A stretch of DNA of 64,000 bases from Paenibacillus sp. J2TS4 (GTDB taxonomy: Bacteria; Bacillota; Bacilli; Paenibacillales; NBRC-103111). The notes beneath the pieces were generated by a model that saw nothing but the letters and a program-made list of their open reading frames with translations, made no database searches and was not told where the DNA came from. The position numbers and the translations under genes were made by a program. The stretch covers positions 1 through 64,000 of the forward strand of contig NZ_BOSH01000006.1 in the NCBI RefSeq assembly GCF_018403245.1. Reading direction: 5' to 3'. This document shows, in pieces, positions 30,163-38,762 of this stretch. Position 1 is the stretch's first letter; every line of letters begins with the position of its first letter.

Positions 30163-31197
30163 ATGTCCGTTAAATCGATTATGCTGGCCATTGTCGGTAT
30201 TCTGTTGCTCTATCTGCTATTTACGGTGGGGGCTCCGTTTTTGCTCGCCATCCTCATCGCTATTTTCCTTGAACCCCTTATTCAGCTTGCCGTTAAAATA
30301 AAAGGGGTCAACCGTTTGCTGGCTTCCTCTGTCATTTGCTCGCTCTTCCTGCTGCTCCTGTTCGGAATCTCTTATGGACTGGGGGCCAAGGTATACGTCG
30401 AGACGATCCAGTTCTCTAAAAAAGCTCCGCGGATTATGGACGACGCGAATTTGCTGCTCAAGGATGCCATGAATCATATTTATGCCATGCTGGATACGTT
30501 ATCACCCGGATTAACCGAACAGATTGAAACTGCGTTGGGCTCCCTTCTTTCCTCACTGTCGTCTATTCTTTCCGAGTTGTCAGGTTACTTGTTTGCTGTC
30601 GCCAAAAGCATACCGACTTTGTTCGTTTCTTTCCTTGTTTTCCTCATATCCCTTTATTTAATTTCACTGCAACTGCCTTCGATACGACAATCCTTCCTTG
30701 CCCTGTTTGAAGAAAGCTCGCGTCAGAAAATGGCCTCCGTCCTGGAAAATTTACGCAAGGCGATCTTCGGATTTTTCATCGCTCAGCTTATTCTTAGTTT
30801 AATTACCTACGTGATCGTGCTAACCGGCTTGCTGATCATGCGAGTGGAATATGCCCTCGCCATTTCATTTCTGATCGTTGTCGTCGATATTTTGCCTATT
30901 CTGGGGACGGGCTCGGTGCTGGTTCCATGGTCGCTCTACAGCTTGCTTGTCGGCGATTATTTTTTGGCTGTCGGCCTGCTTATTCTGTTTCTCGTTATTA
31001 CGGTCGTCCGCCGGATTATGGAGCCGAAGGTACTGGGCAATGCGGTAGGAATCGGAGCTCTTTCGGCCTTGATCAGTCTCTTCGTTGGCTTTAAATTAGT
31101 CGGAGTGGTCGGCTTGTTCCTCGGCCCGGCTGTCGTCATTATCTATAAGGCGATGCGTCAGGTAGGACTGCTACAAATCAAAATTAAGCTGGAATAA
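30163..31197 (+). CDS. AI-2E family membrane protein (possibly YtvI-like)
   Basis: A 344-residue membrane protein of the AI-2E transporter/PerM family with about seven helices. It has the characteristic C-terminal half VVVDILPILGTGSVLVPWSL and RRIMEPKVLGNAVGIGALSA. Firmicute members include the sporulation protein YtvI, which in Bacillus subtilis lies between pyk and citZ. That position is empty in this window, so this could be its relocated equivalent, but the sequence alone does not decide. GTGAGGAG precedes the ATG. Confidence 0.82.
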   Translation: MSVKSIMLAIVGILLLYLLFTVGAPFLLAILIAIFLEPLIQLAVKIKGVNRLLASSVICSLFLLLLFGISYGLGAKVYVETIQFSKKAPRIMDDANLLLKDAMNHIYAMLDTLSPGLTEQIETALGSLLSSLSSILSELSGYLFAVAKSIPTLFVSFLVFLISLYLISLQLPSIRQSFLALFEESSRQKMASVLENLRKAIFGFFIAQLILSLITYVIVLTGLLIMRVEYALAISFLIVVVDILPILGTGSVLVPWSLYSLLVGDYFLAVGLLILFLVITVVRRIMEPKVLGNAVGIGALSALISLFVGFKLVGVVGLFLGPAVVIIYKAMRQVGLLQIKIKLE

Positions 31198-31260
31198 ACC
31201 CGGTGAAATTTATATGGGCAATATACTGACCGTTCCGCGAGCTCTTGTTGATGAAAAAAT

Positions 31261-31280
31261 GGCGCTGTTATACGCCTTTT
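31261..31280 (+). terminator. Weak terminator-like hairpin
   Basis: GGCG and CGCC pair around an eight-base loop, followed by TTTT. It is the only candidate terminator for the gene ending at 31197. Confidence 0.3.
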
Positions 31281-31340
31281 ACTTGTGATTACGCTGCATG
31301 CATCGTTGTTTGACGCACTTGCGGCCACTGCCGGTGTTTT

Positions 31341-31910
31341 TTAGAATATTCTTTTCGTCTGTTGTTCAGTCTTTAATATCTCGACCGCTTCCCGGAAGCG
31401 AAGGGAATGAACGATTTCTCTTTCCCGCAGAAATTTCAGGCTGTCCTGTAAATCAACGTCGTCAGTCATATCAATAAGCCATTGGTAAGTGGCTCTGGCT
31501 TTTTCCTCGGCCGCAATGTCCTCGTACAAATCCGCAATCGGGTCGCCTTTGGCTTGAATATAGGTAGCCGTCCACGGGACACCTGCGGCATTGCTATAGA
31601 ATAATGCTCTGTCATGATTGGCGTAATGCTCACCCAATCCGGCTGCCTTCAGCTGCTCGACGGTCGCATCCTTCGTCAGCTTATAGACCATCGTCGCAAT
31701 CATTTCGAGATGGGCAAATTCCTCCGTTCCAATATCTGTCAATAATCCGATGACTTTATCCGGAATTGTATATCTTTGGTTGAGATACCGCAAGGCTGCG
31801 GCCAACTCTCCATCGGCCCCCCCGTACTGTTCGATCAAATATTTAGCCATCCGGGGATCGCATTTACTGACGCGAACCGGATACTGCAGCTTTTTCTCAT
31901 AAATCCACAT
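31341..31910 (-). CDS. cotJC: Spore coat protein CotJC (manganese-catalase family)
   Basis: A 189-residue di-manganese catalase-like protein of the inner spore coat. It begins MWIYEKKLQYPV, and ferritin-like metal ligands are visible in GTEEFAHLEMIA (Glu, His), AAEEKARATYQWL and REREIVHSLRFREA. It is the last gene of cotJABC, expressed in the mother cell under SigE in Bacillus. The gap to cotJB is 48 bases. Confidence 0.95.
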   Translation of the reverse strand: MWIYEKKLQYPVRVSKCDPRMAKYLIEQYGGADGELAAALRYLNQRYTIPDKVIGLLTDIGTEEFAHLEMIATMVYKLTKDATVEQLKAAGLGEHYANHDRALFYSNAAGVPWTATYIQAKGDPIADLYEDIAAEEKARATYQWLIDMTDDVDLQDSLKFLREREIVHSLRFREAVEILKTEQQTKRIF

Positions 31911-31958
31911 ATAGAGCTCCTCCCATTTTCTTTACGTTCTCCCGCTTTCTCTACTTTT

Positions 31959-32222
31959 TCATACCTGCCAAGGCCATGGAGCTTCTGCCCATTGCCAGGG
32001 ATAGCGGGTAAAGCTGTGACCAAAGTGCATAAGCGGACCGTATTCCTGCTCGAATTGGCCAGCCAGCTTCTGCCTTTGCATCGCCAGTTGATTATATTGC
32101 TGAATGGCTTGACGATCTCCCGGATGGGTGTCTAAATACAGCGTCAGCTCGACGAGCGCAAAATCGACCTCCTGCAGCTCCCTAAGTTTCCGATAGTAGG
32201 TTTCATCCAATGTCTTGTGCAT
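31959..32222 (-). CDS. cotJB: Spore coat protein CotJB
   Basis: An 87-residue protein starting MHKTLDETYYRKLRELQEVD and ending RYPWQWAEAPWPWQV, the tryptophan-rich tail typical of CotJB. ATG 32222 is preferred because AAGGA lies seven bases before it. The frame extends 12 codons further upstream to ATG 32258, but that would overlap cotJA. It is needed with CotJA for assembly of CotJC on the coat. Confidence 0.93.
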   Translation of the reverse strand: MHKTLDETYYRKLRELQEVDFALVELTLYLDTHPGDRQAIQQYNQLAMQRQKLAGQFEQEYGPLMHFGHSFTRYPWQWAEAPWPWQV

Positions 32223-32241
32223 TTGCCGTTCCTTCTCCTTT

Positions 32242-32445
32242 CTAGCGTTTGCTTCCATACGGGCTGTAAAGAGCCGGCCATAAAGTGCCCAGCCTCAATG
32301 CATCCGGCAGACTGTGCTGGGGTAAATTAGGGGGTTGATACGGAATGTATAATTGAGGCGGCGTCTCGTATGTCTTTACTCTTATCGGCGGACAAGGATC
32401 GTGCGGCCCGATAAACGGATAATAAGTTTTAACCTGGGTGAACAT
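32242..32445 (-). CDS. cotJA: Spore coat-associated protein CotJA
   Basis: A 67-residue protein, MFTQVKTYYPFIGPHDPCPP at the start, with the family's Pro-rich body (YETPPQLYIPYQPPNLPQHS) and the LRLGTLWPALYSPY motif. The start at ATG 32445 follows GCAAGGAGG at 12 bases. A possible SigE-type promoter lies upstream on the minus strand (TCATATC near 32505, about 15 bases before AAAATATT), but the match is weak. Confidence 0.9.
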   Translation of the reverse strand: MFTQVKTYYPFIGPHDPCPPIRVKTYETPPQLYIPYQPPNLPQHSLPDALRLGTLWPALYSPYGSKR

Positions 32446-32713
32446 GGTCGCATGGTTCCTCCTTGCTGTGTAATATTTTGGGCTCTCCTTACTACGATAT
32501 GACAATCGCCCACATTTGGATTGGGCTCCAGCCCCTATTTTGTATTGCAAGGCAAAAATCAGAGAATCCCCGCTATATGCGCCCCAAATTTCCGGGAGAA
32601 TTGCAGCAGTTTCCTCGGAATTTAATCTAAATGCGAGTTGCTATATGTTTGGAAGGAGGACTAATGCGGATCATTGAAAAGACACACGAGGGTAGGAACG
32701 TTCGATGAGGCCA

Positions 32714-32741
32714 TTGAAGAGACGATTGAATACAGTATAAT
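32714..32741 (+). promoter_or_regulatory. Probable SigA promoter of murC
   Basis: TTGAAG at 32714-32719, a 16-base spacer, then TATAAT at 32736-32741, 81 bases before the murC start. The remainder of 32446-32822 shows no gene. Confidence 0.55.
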
Positions 32742-32822
32742 GTAGATTAAGTAATATGCAGGTACAAACGGGAATTACATACCAATCATCCAAATGAAGC
32801 AGAGAATAGGGAGGTTTATTGT

Positions 32823-34109
32823 ATGGGGAATTATCACTTAATCGGAATTAAGGGCAGCGGGATGAGTGCGGTCGCACAGATTTTAGACGATCTGGGGCAT
32901 CACGTTCAAGGTGAAGATATCGAAGCTCCTCTCTTTACCCAAATTCCGTTGGAAGCTAGAAAGATTCCAACCTATTCTTTTGGTCAAGCGCCGTTAACAC
33001 GCGATATGACTGTCATTGCATCTAATGCGTTTGCTGACACGCACCCGGCTTTGGTCCGCTGCGAACAGCTGGAAATTAACGTACAACGGTATCATCAATT
33101 TCTTGGAAATTGGATGAAGAACTATACCAGTATCGCAGTTACCGGTTCTCATGGAAAGACTACGACTACGGGAATGATGGCCCATGCTCTTGGTGCGGTT
33201 GAGCCGGCCTGCAGTCTTATTGGAGACGGCACAGGCATAGGAGCGCAAGACTCCCGTTTATTTATATTCGAAAGCTGCGAGTACAAAAGGCATTTTCTTG
33301 CGTATCGGCCTGAAATAGCAGTCATTACCAACATCGATTTCGATCATCCGGACTATTACGCCGATCTGGCGGATGTCCAGCGGGCATTCGAGGAAATGGC
33401 CGCCTTAGTAGGAAACAAGCTGGTTGTATGCGGCGACGACGAGAATGTGCGCTCGCTTAAAGTCGATAAAGAGCTTCTGTACTATGGGTTCGAACCATGT
33501 AACGAGCTGCGAGCCAGCGCTCTTGTCGCAGAGGGTCACGGAGTAGCTTTTGATGTGTATTGGCGCGGGGCAAAGCTGGATCGCTTCTTCATACCAGCCT
33601 ATGGACGGCATAACGTCCTCAATGCTTTAGCGGTTATCGGGGCGGGCCTTGCATTGGAATTGAATCTGGGAGAGATTAAAGGCCATTTGGCGACATTTCC
33701 CGGAGTCAAACGGAGATTTTCGGAGAAAGAATGGAACAGCAACATTGTCATTGACGATTATGCTCATCATCCGTCCGAAATAAGAGCGACGCTGGAGGCG
33801 GTAAAAAGCAAATATCCGCTCAGAAGGATTGTGGGGGTATTCCAGCCGCATACTTACAGCCGGCTGGAGAAATTGCTCGATGATTTCGCTCTATCCTTAA
33901 GAGGGGCGGATGATGTTTATTTATGCCAAATATTCGGTTCGGCCCGCGAAGAGCAGGGGTCCGTCTCCATAGAGCATTTGCTTGACAGAATTCCTAATGC
34001 GCAGCTCATCTCGGAAGCGACGGTAACCGACTTATTGACGTATACAGATTCGGTGCTGGTTTTTATGGGGGCGGGGGACATCCAGAAATATCAAACTATT
34101 TTTAGATGA
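32823..34109 (+). CDS. murC: UDP-N-acetylmuramate--L-alanine ligase
   Basis: MurC adds L-alanine to UDP-MurNAc, the first peptide-forming step of peptidoglycan synthesis, using ATP. The 428-residue protein has the N-terminal nucleotide-binding LIGIKGSGMSAVAQIL, the ATP-binding VTGSHGKTTTTGMM, the metal-binding FESCEYKRHF, NIDFDHPDYY, and the C-terminal DDYAHHPSEIRATL and FQPHTYSR motifs. GGGAGG precedes ATG 32823. Confidence 0.95.
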   Translation: MGNYHLIGIKGSGMSAVAQILDDLGHHVQGEDIEAPLFTQIPLEARKIPTYSFGQAPLTRDMTVIASNAFADTHPALVRCEQLEINVQRYHQFLGNWMKNYTSIAVTGSHGKTTTTGMMAHALGAVEPACSLIGDGTGIGAQDSRLFIFESCEYKRHFLAYRPEIAVITNIDFDHPDYYADLADVQRAFEEMAALVGNKLVVCGDDENVRSLKVDKELLYYGFEPCNELRASALVAEGHGVAFDVYWRGAKLDRFFIPAYGRHNVLNALAVIGAGLALELNLGEIKGHLATFPGVKRRFSEKEWNSNIVIDDYAHHPSEIRATLEAVKSKYPLRRIVGVFQPHTYSRLEKLLDDFALSLRGADDVYLCQIFGSAREEQGSVSIEHLLDRIPNAQLISEATVTDLLTYTDSVLVFMGAGDIQKYQTIFR

Positions 34110-34226
34110 TGTATAATATCCCTTATGTCAAATTGAAACCCCTTATGCTTGATGGCTAGGGGAGTGAAATTATTTATTTTCTTATAAATATAAATACTCA
34201 GGAACACAAGGAAGGGAGTCATAATT

Positions 34227-34898
34227 TTGACGATGAAACCAGAACGTCCAGAGGCCGCCATTTTTGATTTGGACGGCACGCTATTCCAAGCTGAAACGTT
34301 AATGATTCCGGCATACTACGCCGCTTTTGACCATATGAGAAGAGAAGGGGATTATTCGCAGGACACTCCTCCCGTGGAAAGGCTGCTGGGAGGACTGGGA
34401 ATGGTTCTTTCCGACATATGGGAGAGGATCTTGCCCGGAGAATCCGTGGAGCTTCACCATAGAGCGAATGATCTGCTGCTGCGTTACCAGAAGGAACTGC
34501 TCGATCAAGGCGAAGGCTTATTGTATCCGGGAGTAGCTGAGGTGCTGGAACGGTTGCGAGAGAAAGGAGCAAGACTTTTTATCGCCAGCAATGGAATGGA
34601 GCATTATGTCAAGTCCGTCGCTAAAGCCAAAGGAATAGACCATTATTTCGAAGGCTTGTACAGCGCCGGAGAATTCAACACGCCATCCAAGGTCGAGCTA
34701 GTCCGGCTATTGATGCTAACAGAAGGAGTAAGCGGCGGCTGGATGGTAGGCGACCGGTCCTCCGATGTGGAGGCTGGCCGCGGCAACGGTCTGCGGGTAA
34801 TGGGCTGCCGTTACGCCGAGTTTGGTCAGGCGAGCGAGCTGGAGGGAGCTGACGCCGTCATTAGCGACATCCGGCAGCTGCCGGATTATTTGCTCTAA
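34227..34898 (+). CDS. HAD-family phosphatase
   Basis: A 223-residue haloacid dehalogenase-type phosphohydrolase: motif I FDLDGTL (nucleophile Asp), motif II IASNG, motif III around the Lys of NTPSKVELV, and motif IV VGDRSSDVEAGRGNG. A helical cap lies between motifs I and II, as in the PGP/Gph group. TTG 34227 is preferred, eight bases after GGGAG; ATG 34233 is possible. Substrate unknown, probably a small phosphorylated metabolite. Confidence 0.85.
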   Translation: MTMKPERPEAAIFDLDGTLFQAETLMIPAYYAAFDHMRREGDYSQDTPPVERLLGGLGMVLSDIWERILPGESVELHHRANDLLLRYQKELLDQGEGLLYPGVAEVLERLREKGARLFIASNGMEHYVKSVAKAKGIDHYFEGLYSAGEFNTPSKVELVRLLMLTEGVSGGWMVGDRSSDVEAGRGNGLRVMGCRYAEFGQASELEGADAVISDIRQLPDYLL

Positions 34899-34920
34899 GC
34901 AGAGCGTCATACATAGCAGA

Positions 34921-34958
34921 AACACCGTCCTTGCCAAACTCTCGGACGGTGTTTTTTT
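34921..34958. terminator. Terminator between convergent genes
   Basis: AACACCGTCC and GGACGGTGTT form a perfect ten-base stem followed by T7. It ends the HAD phosphatase transcript. Read on the minus strand it may also end the YheC/YheD array, but with a shorter T-run. Confidence 0.9.
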
Positions 34959-34961
34959 AGT

Positions 34962-36188
34962 TTAGCTCTGCAATGGTTCGTTAGCTTGTTCTGTCCAGGC
35001 AGAAAGTTCGGCCCTGGGCTCTTTTTCCCGCTCCCGCCCCATGGAGTGCTCGACCTTCAGCTCGGCATCTTCCTCCGGCCACATAGAGGATTCCAACTCC
35101 TGCCCCTTATCCCGGCTTAGCCATAAAGCATATTCCAGCGGTCTTTTTATCGCCTTCAAATACGTCTCCCGTTCCCCGATCCGGTGGAACACCTCCCGTG
35201 ATGGCTTCGGGTTGACCTCGAGCAGCCAGACCTTCCCTTCGCGATCGACTGCCAGATCCAGCGCCATTTCGCAAAGCTGATTGAATTGCTTTTCCAGATG
35301 GATGACGACTTCGTGGCTCAGCGATTCCATCTCTTGGCGGATACGGCTTATTTGATCCGCGTCGAATCTTCTTCTCAGCAGCGCCTCCATAGAGGCTGCG
35401 GAGCCTCCCCCGTGCAAATTGGAAGTGACGCTCTTGCGAGGGCCGATTCTTCCGGCACAGCCGGTAACCTCCCATCTTCCCTGCCCATTCTTCTGGATCA
35501 ACAGGCGGAAATCATGGACGCGGCCGTCCGGGAGCGTAATGTCGATGCCTTGCTGAATCAAATAGCTCTTCTTCAAATTCCAGTCGCTCAGCTTGACGGG
35601 AATCTGTTCGGCACTGAGCAGCAGCGGCGCGATAATTTTTCGCTGACGGTTTCGCCCGCGCAGCAAATATTTGCTGCCTCCGGTTCTTCGAATGCTGACG
35701 ATCCCCCGTCCTCCGGTACCGTCCTCCGGTTTCAAATAAACGATAGGATATTTGTGAAGAAAGCGGAATAAATCCTCCTTCTGCTGATAACGGACCGTTT
35801 CCGGGAGATGGCGGGCGATGCTGGCGTTGCTGGACAATATTTGGTGGTTGCCCCATTTGTGATTCATAGGCCGGTTTAAAAACTTCAAATGTCCGTATTT
35901 GGCCCGGAACTGCTTCAGCTGTTGAAATCGGTAGGTTCGCTGGAAGCGGCACCGATCATAAATGAGCTTCGGAAACGGCATCCATCTCCGAAGCCATCTG
36001 CGCCTTTCGGCATCATAAATATGGGCATGAATCAGTTTTTTGCCAGATGCCACGTCTTCCGGGGTAAAGACCATGACGGACAGTCCCATCCTTTCTCCCA
36101 AGACGCTTAATTTTCTATAGACATGCATTTCATCAATCTGATTCTTCCCAATATACAGAGTCAAAACACCGAGCGTCGATTGTGTCAT
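34962..36188 (-). CDS. YheC-type ATP-grasp protein, fifth in the array
   Basis: A 408-residue YheC/YheD-family protein. The N-terminal alpha/beta domain (VLTLYIGKNQ, LIYDRCRF) is followed by an ATP-grasp fold: the Lys/Gly-loop IVYLKPEDGTGGRGIVSIRR, the central DFRLLIQKNGQGRWEVTG, and the metal/ATP-binding LAVDREGKVWLLEVNPKPSR. All ATP-grasp ligands appear intact. The C-terminal tail of about 45 residues is highly acidic (EEDAELKVEHS) and absent from the paralogues. The family is associated with the spore coat; its reaction is unknown. It is the last gene of the operon, six bases after its neighbour. Confidence 0.88.
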   Translation of the reverse strand: MTQSTLGVLTLYIGKNQIDEMHVYRKLSVLGERMGLSVMVFTPEDVASGKKLIHAHIYDAERRRWLRRWMPFPKLIYDRCRFQRTYRFQQLKQFRAKYGHLKFLNRPMNHKWGNHQILSSNASIARHLPETVRYQQKEDLFRFLHKYPIVYLKPEDGTGGRGIVSIRRTGGSKYLLRGRNRQRKIIAPLLLSAEQIPVKLSDWNLKKSYLIQQGIDITLPDGRVHDFRLLIQKNGQGRWEVTGCAGRIGPRKSVTSNLHGGGSAASMEALLRRRFDADQISRIRQEMESLSHEVVIHLEKQFNQLCEMALDLAVDREGKVWLLEVNPKPSREVFHRIGERETYLKAIKRPLEYALWLSRDKGQELESSMWPEEDAELKVEHSMGREREKEPRAELSAWTEQANEPLQS

Positions 36189-36194
36189 GCGAGC

Positions 36195-37331
36195 TCACCC
36201 GCTTACTATTTTCTTGGTCTTGCTTAAATAAAGGCTGTATTGAATAATGCGTTCCAACGATTTTTTGCGGATATCCGGCTCGTCGAACTTCATGGGCCGC
36301 GAATTGGCTTCGAAGAACCAGATTTGTCCGGATGTGTCTATTCCGAGATCCATCGACATTTCCCCGAGAGTATGTCCGGAGGCCTTCTCGATGCGGCGGG
36401 CAATGGAATAGGCCGCCTTCTTCACCTTCAAAAGGATGGAGCGCGCCGTTTCCTTACCGAAGGTGGCGCTCAATAATTTGTCCGGTTCGTCAATGGAGCC
36501 TCCTCGTGGAACGTGCGTAGTAATGCTCAACTTCCCGGCTACTCTCGCTCCGATTCCAGACAGACTCCAACTGCCCTTGCCATTTTTTTGGACCAGTACC
36601 CGCAGATCGAACGGACGATTTTGGTAGCTGGACAGCTTGATGCCCTGTTGGATAATATAATCCTCCGAACCAATCTGTTCCTTCAGCACTCCCCATAATT
36701 TGGATATTTGGGTATGGACGGAAATATGGCTTTTGCGGAAGTTTTGGATAATCAGCCGGTAGGAGGCTTTTGTTTTAGAGCTTCCTGCTTCGATTTTCAT
36801 AATCCCTTTACCTGCTTTGCCCCGCACTGGTTTTAAATATACGGTCGAATAATGCTTCAGGAACAGCTCCACATCGTTCTGGCTCGTCAACCGTTGGGTG
36901 GCGGGAATAAATCTTTTGGTCTGCTTGGTTTTGTTTAGCCATTCGAAGAGCGTCCATTTGTTAAAAAAGAAAGGGTTGAAAAGGCGGATATGAGAATGCC
37001 GGAGCAGGGATTGGACCGTTTGCTGAACTTCCGGATGCAGCTCGTCTTTCCGGGTCGGGATTCGATTGTAAATCACATCGGGCAAAGGAAGCATTATTTC
37101 GCTCCACGTTTTGGTCGTCGGGTTATAGACATAGCTTTTGATTTTCCGTTCCCAAAGCTTGACGTCGTTAACGGTAATGACATAGACGAAGGCCCCCAGC
37201 TCTTTGCCGCAGCGAATCAGATCAATAAAGTTGTAGTGATTTCCGCGAAAAGGTCTTTTCTCATCCGGCATCGTTAAGATTGCTATACTGGGCTGCGTCG
37301 AGGAATGCAATTCCTGCACATATAAATCCAC
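36195..37331 (-). CDS. YheC-type ATP-grasp protein, fourth in the array
   Basis: A 378-residue paralogue lacking the extra N-terminal domain of the D-type members. ATP-grasp motifs: TVYLKPVRGKAGKGIMKIEA, PFDLRVLVQKNGKGSWSLSG, THVPRGGSIDEP and MSMDLGIDTSGQIWFFEANS. The GTG start at 37331 directly abuts the stop of the preceding gene, with GGAGGGAGGG inside that gene's last codons, so translation is coupled. In the final motif, Asn-Ser-Arg-Pro replaces the Asn-x-Lys-Pro of the others. Confidence 0.87.
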   Translation of the reverse strand: MDLYVQELHSSTQPSIAILTMPDEKRPFRGNHYNFIDLIRCGKELGAFVYVITVNDVKLWERKIKSYVYNPTTKTWSEIMLPLPDVIYNRIPTRKDELHPEVQQTVQSLLRHSHIRLFNPFFFNKWTLFEWLNKTKQTKRFIPATQRLTSQNDVELFLKHYSTVYLKPVRGKAGKGIMKIEAGSSKTKASYRLIIQNFRKSHISVHTQISKLWGVLKEQIGSEDYIIQQGIKLSSYQNRPFDLRVLVQKNGKGSWSLSGIGARVAGKLSITTHVPRGGSIDEPDKLLSATFGKETARSILLKVKKAAYSIARRIEKASGHTLGEMSMDLGIDTSGQIWFFEANSRPMKFDEPDIRKKSLERIIQYSLYLSKTKKIVSG

Positions 37332-38702
37332 CTATCCCTCCCTCCTCAACTGAAACCTGCTTAAATACATACAATGCTCGATAATGTTGACTAGAGAGGC
37401 TTTTCCTTGAGCCTTTAAAGATGGATGCTTAAAGATAGAGCGTCCCGGCTTGGCATTCGCTTCAAACATCCAGATATTCTCGTTCTTGTCTATGCCTAAA
37501 TCAAAACCTAGCTCTCCCAGCGGTCTGGAATAATTATTTTCAATGGATCTCGCAAGGGTTATGGCTACTTCTTTGGCGCGTTGGAGTATTCTATCTCCTC
37601 TCGAGCCGAACACCTTACTGAGCACCTGCTCAGGAGTCATCAGCTGCCCACCGGTACGAACGTGGGTGGTTACACTTCCTTTGCCGGCTTTCTTCGCCCC
37701 GATGCCAGCGGCCACCCATTCATTATTGCCGTCCTTCGTCATATGGAAGCGGAAGTCGATCGGGCAGCTGTCGATCTCGATAAGGCGGATTCCTTGTTGT
37801 ACGACATAATATTGGAGCCGGACATTATGCGCCCGGAGCATTCTCATTAATCCTTCAAACCGAGAGAAACGAATCAGCACATTGCCGTCGTTTTTGCGGA
37901 AGCGGGCAAAGTAGCCCCTTTCCGGGTTGTAGGTTAACCTGTAAATTCCTATACCAAGGCTTCCCGCAGTCGGCTTCAGGTAAACAAACCGGTGCTTCTC
38001 CAGCATGTCGCGGATCGTATCAGGCGATGGGCGATTGTAGGATTCAGGCACGTATTTGTTCGCTTCATCTCCGGACAACAGCCGATACACATCGGATTTA
38101 TCAAAGAAGCTCCAGTTGAACAAAGGAATTCTTCTTCGTACGAACTTTTCTTTAAAATCTTCCATCGATAAGCTTTTTTCCGCGCTGCGGCTTGGAAGAC
38201 GATTATATACAACATCGGGCAGAGGAACGGTTTTCCGTACCCATCGGCCGCCGGATGCCGGGAAATAACCCGTAATAACTTCTTCATCCCAGTTCACGTT
38301 GCGGGGAGAAAAGACGAAATAAAAAGCCGGCCGTTCCCCTGCCGCTTTTAAAAACTCTTTGATAAAGCCGGTTCTCGATCCAAAAGGAAGCACAGGATTG
38401 TTAGTGGCGTAGGTCATAATACCGATGAGCGGACCGAAGCGAAGATCTTTTCCCGTGCTGCTTTTGACCATACATTTGCCCCCGGACGGCAGCCTAATCG
38501 TGGAAGCGACAGATTGCGGGATGACGACGAAGCTCCCTTTGCGATTGATCACCCGAATCGGCTGTGTGGAAGATCGGTTGCCAAATTTAAGAGTAATGGT
38601 ACGGGAATTGTTTAATTGAAGGATTTTGCTCAGGGATCGTGTGACTGTTACCGCTCTTTCCGATTGCTGAGAGATTAAGATATTGCATGTAGTCAAACTC
38701 AT
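37332..38702 (-). CDS. YheD-type ATP-grasp protein, third in the array
   Basis: A 456-residue paralogue with an N-terminal beta-rich domain of about 90 residues (SRTITLKFGNRSSTQPIRVI, then RFGPLIGIMTYA) before the common fold. ATP-grasp motifs: FVYLKPTAGSLGIGIYRLT, PIDFRFHMTKDGNNEW and LGFDLGIDKNENIWMFEANA. The Lys of the Gly-loop (K/R-G-I in relatives) is Ile here (LGIGIY), and the QKNG motif is changed to TKDG, so ATP binding or catalysis may differ. AGGAGGG precedes ATG 38702, with a perfect hairpin just upstream. Confidence 0.87.
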   Translation of the reverse strand: MSLTTCNILISQQSERAVTVTRSLSKILQLNNSRTITLKFGNRSSTQPIRVINRKGSFVVIPQSVASTIRLPSGGKCMVKSSTGKDLRFGPLIGIMTYATNNPVLPFGSRTGFIKEFLKAAGERPAFYFVFSPRNVNWDEEVITGYFPASGGRWVRKTVPLPDVVYNRLPSRSAEKSLSMEDFKEKFVRRRIPLFNWSFFDKSDVYRLLSGDEANKYVPESYNRPSPDTIRDMLEKHRFVYLKPTAGSLGIGIYRLTYNPERGYFARFRKNDGNVLIRFSRFEGLMRMLRAHNVRLQYYVVQQGIRLIEIDSCPIDFRFHMTKDGNNEWVAAGIGAKKAGKGSVTTHVRTGGQLMTPEQVLSKVFGSRGDRILQRAKEVAITLARSIENNYSRPLGELGFDLGIDKNENIWMFEANAKPGRSIFKHPSLKAQGKASLVNIIEHCMYLSRFQLRREG

Positions 38703-38718
38703 TGGGTACCCTCCTAAG

Positions 38719-38737
38719 GGTTTTACGGAGTAAAACC
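38719..38737 (-). other. Perfect small hairpin next to a ribosome-binding site
   Basis: GGTTTTAC-TCC-GTAAAACC (minus strand) lies in the 60-base gap between two ATP-grasp genes, directly before the AGGAGGG of the downstream one. No T-run follows, so it may be an mRNA processing or translational control element. Confidence 0.5.
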
Positions 38738-38762
38738 TTCATCGAAAGCGTAAGCTAACCAG

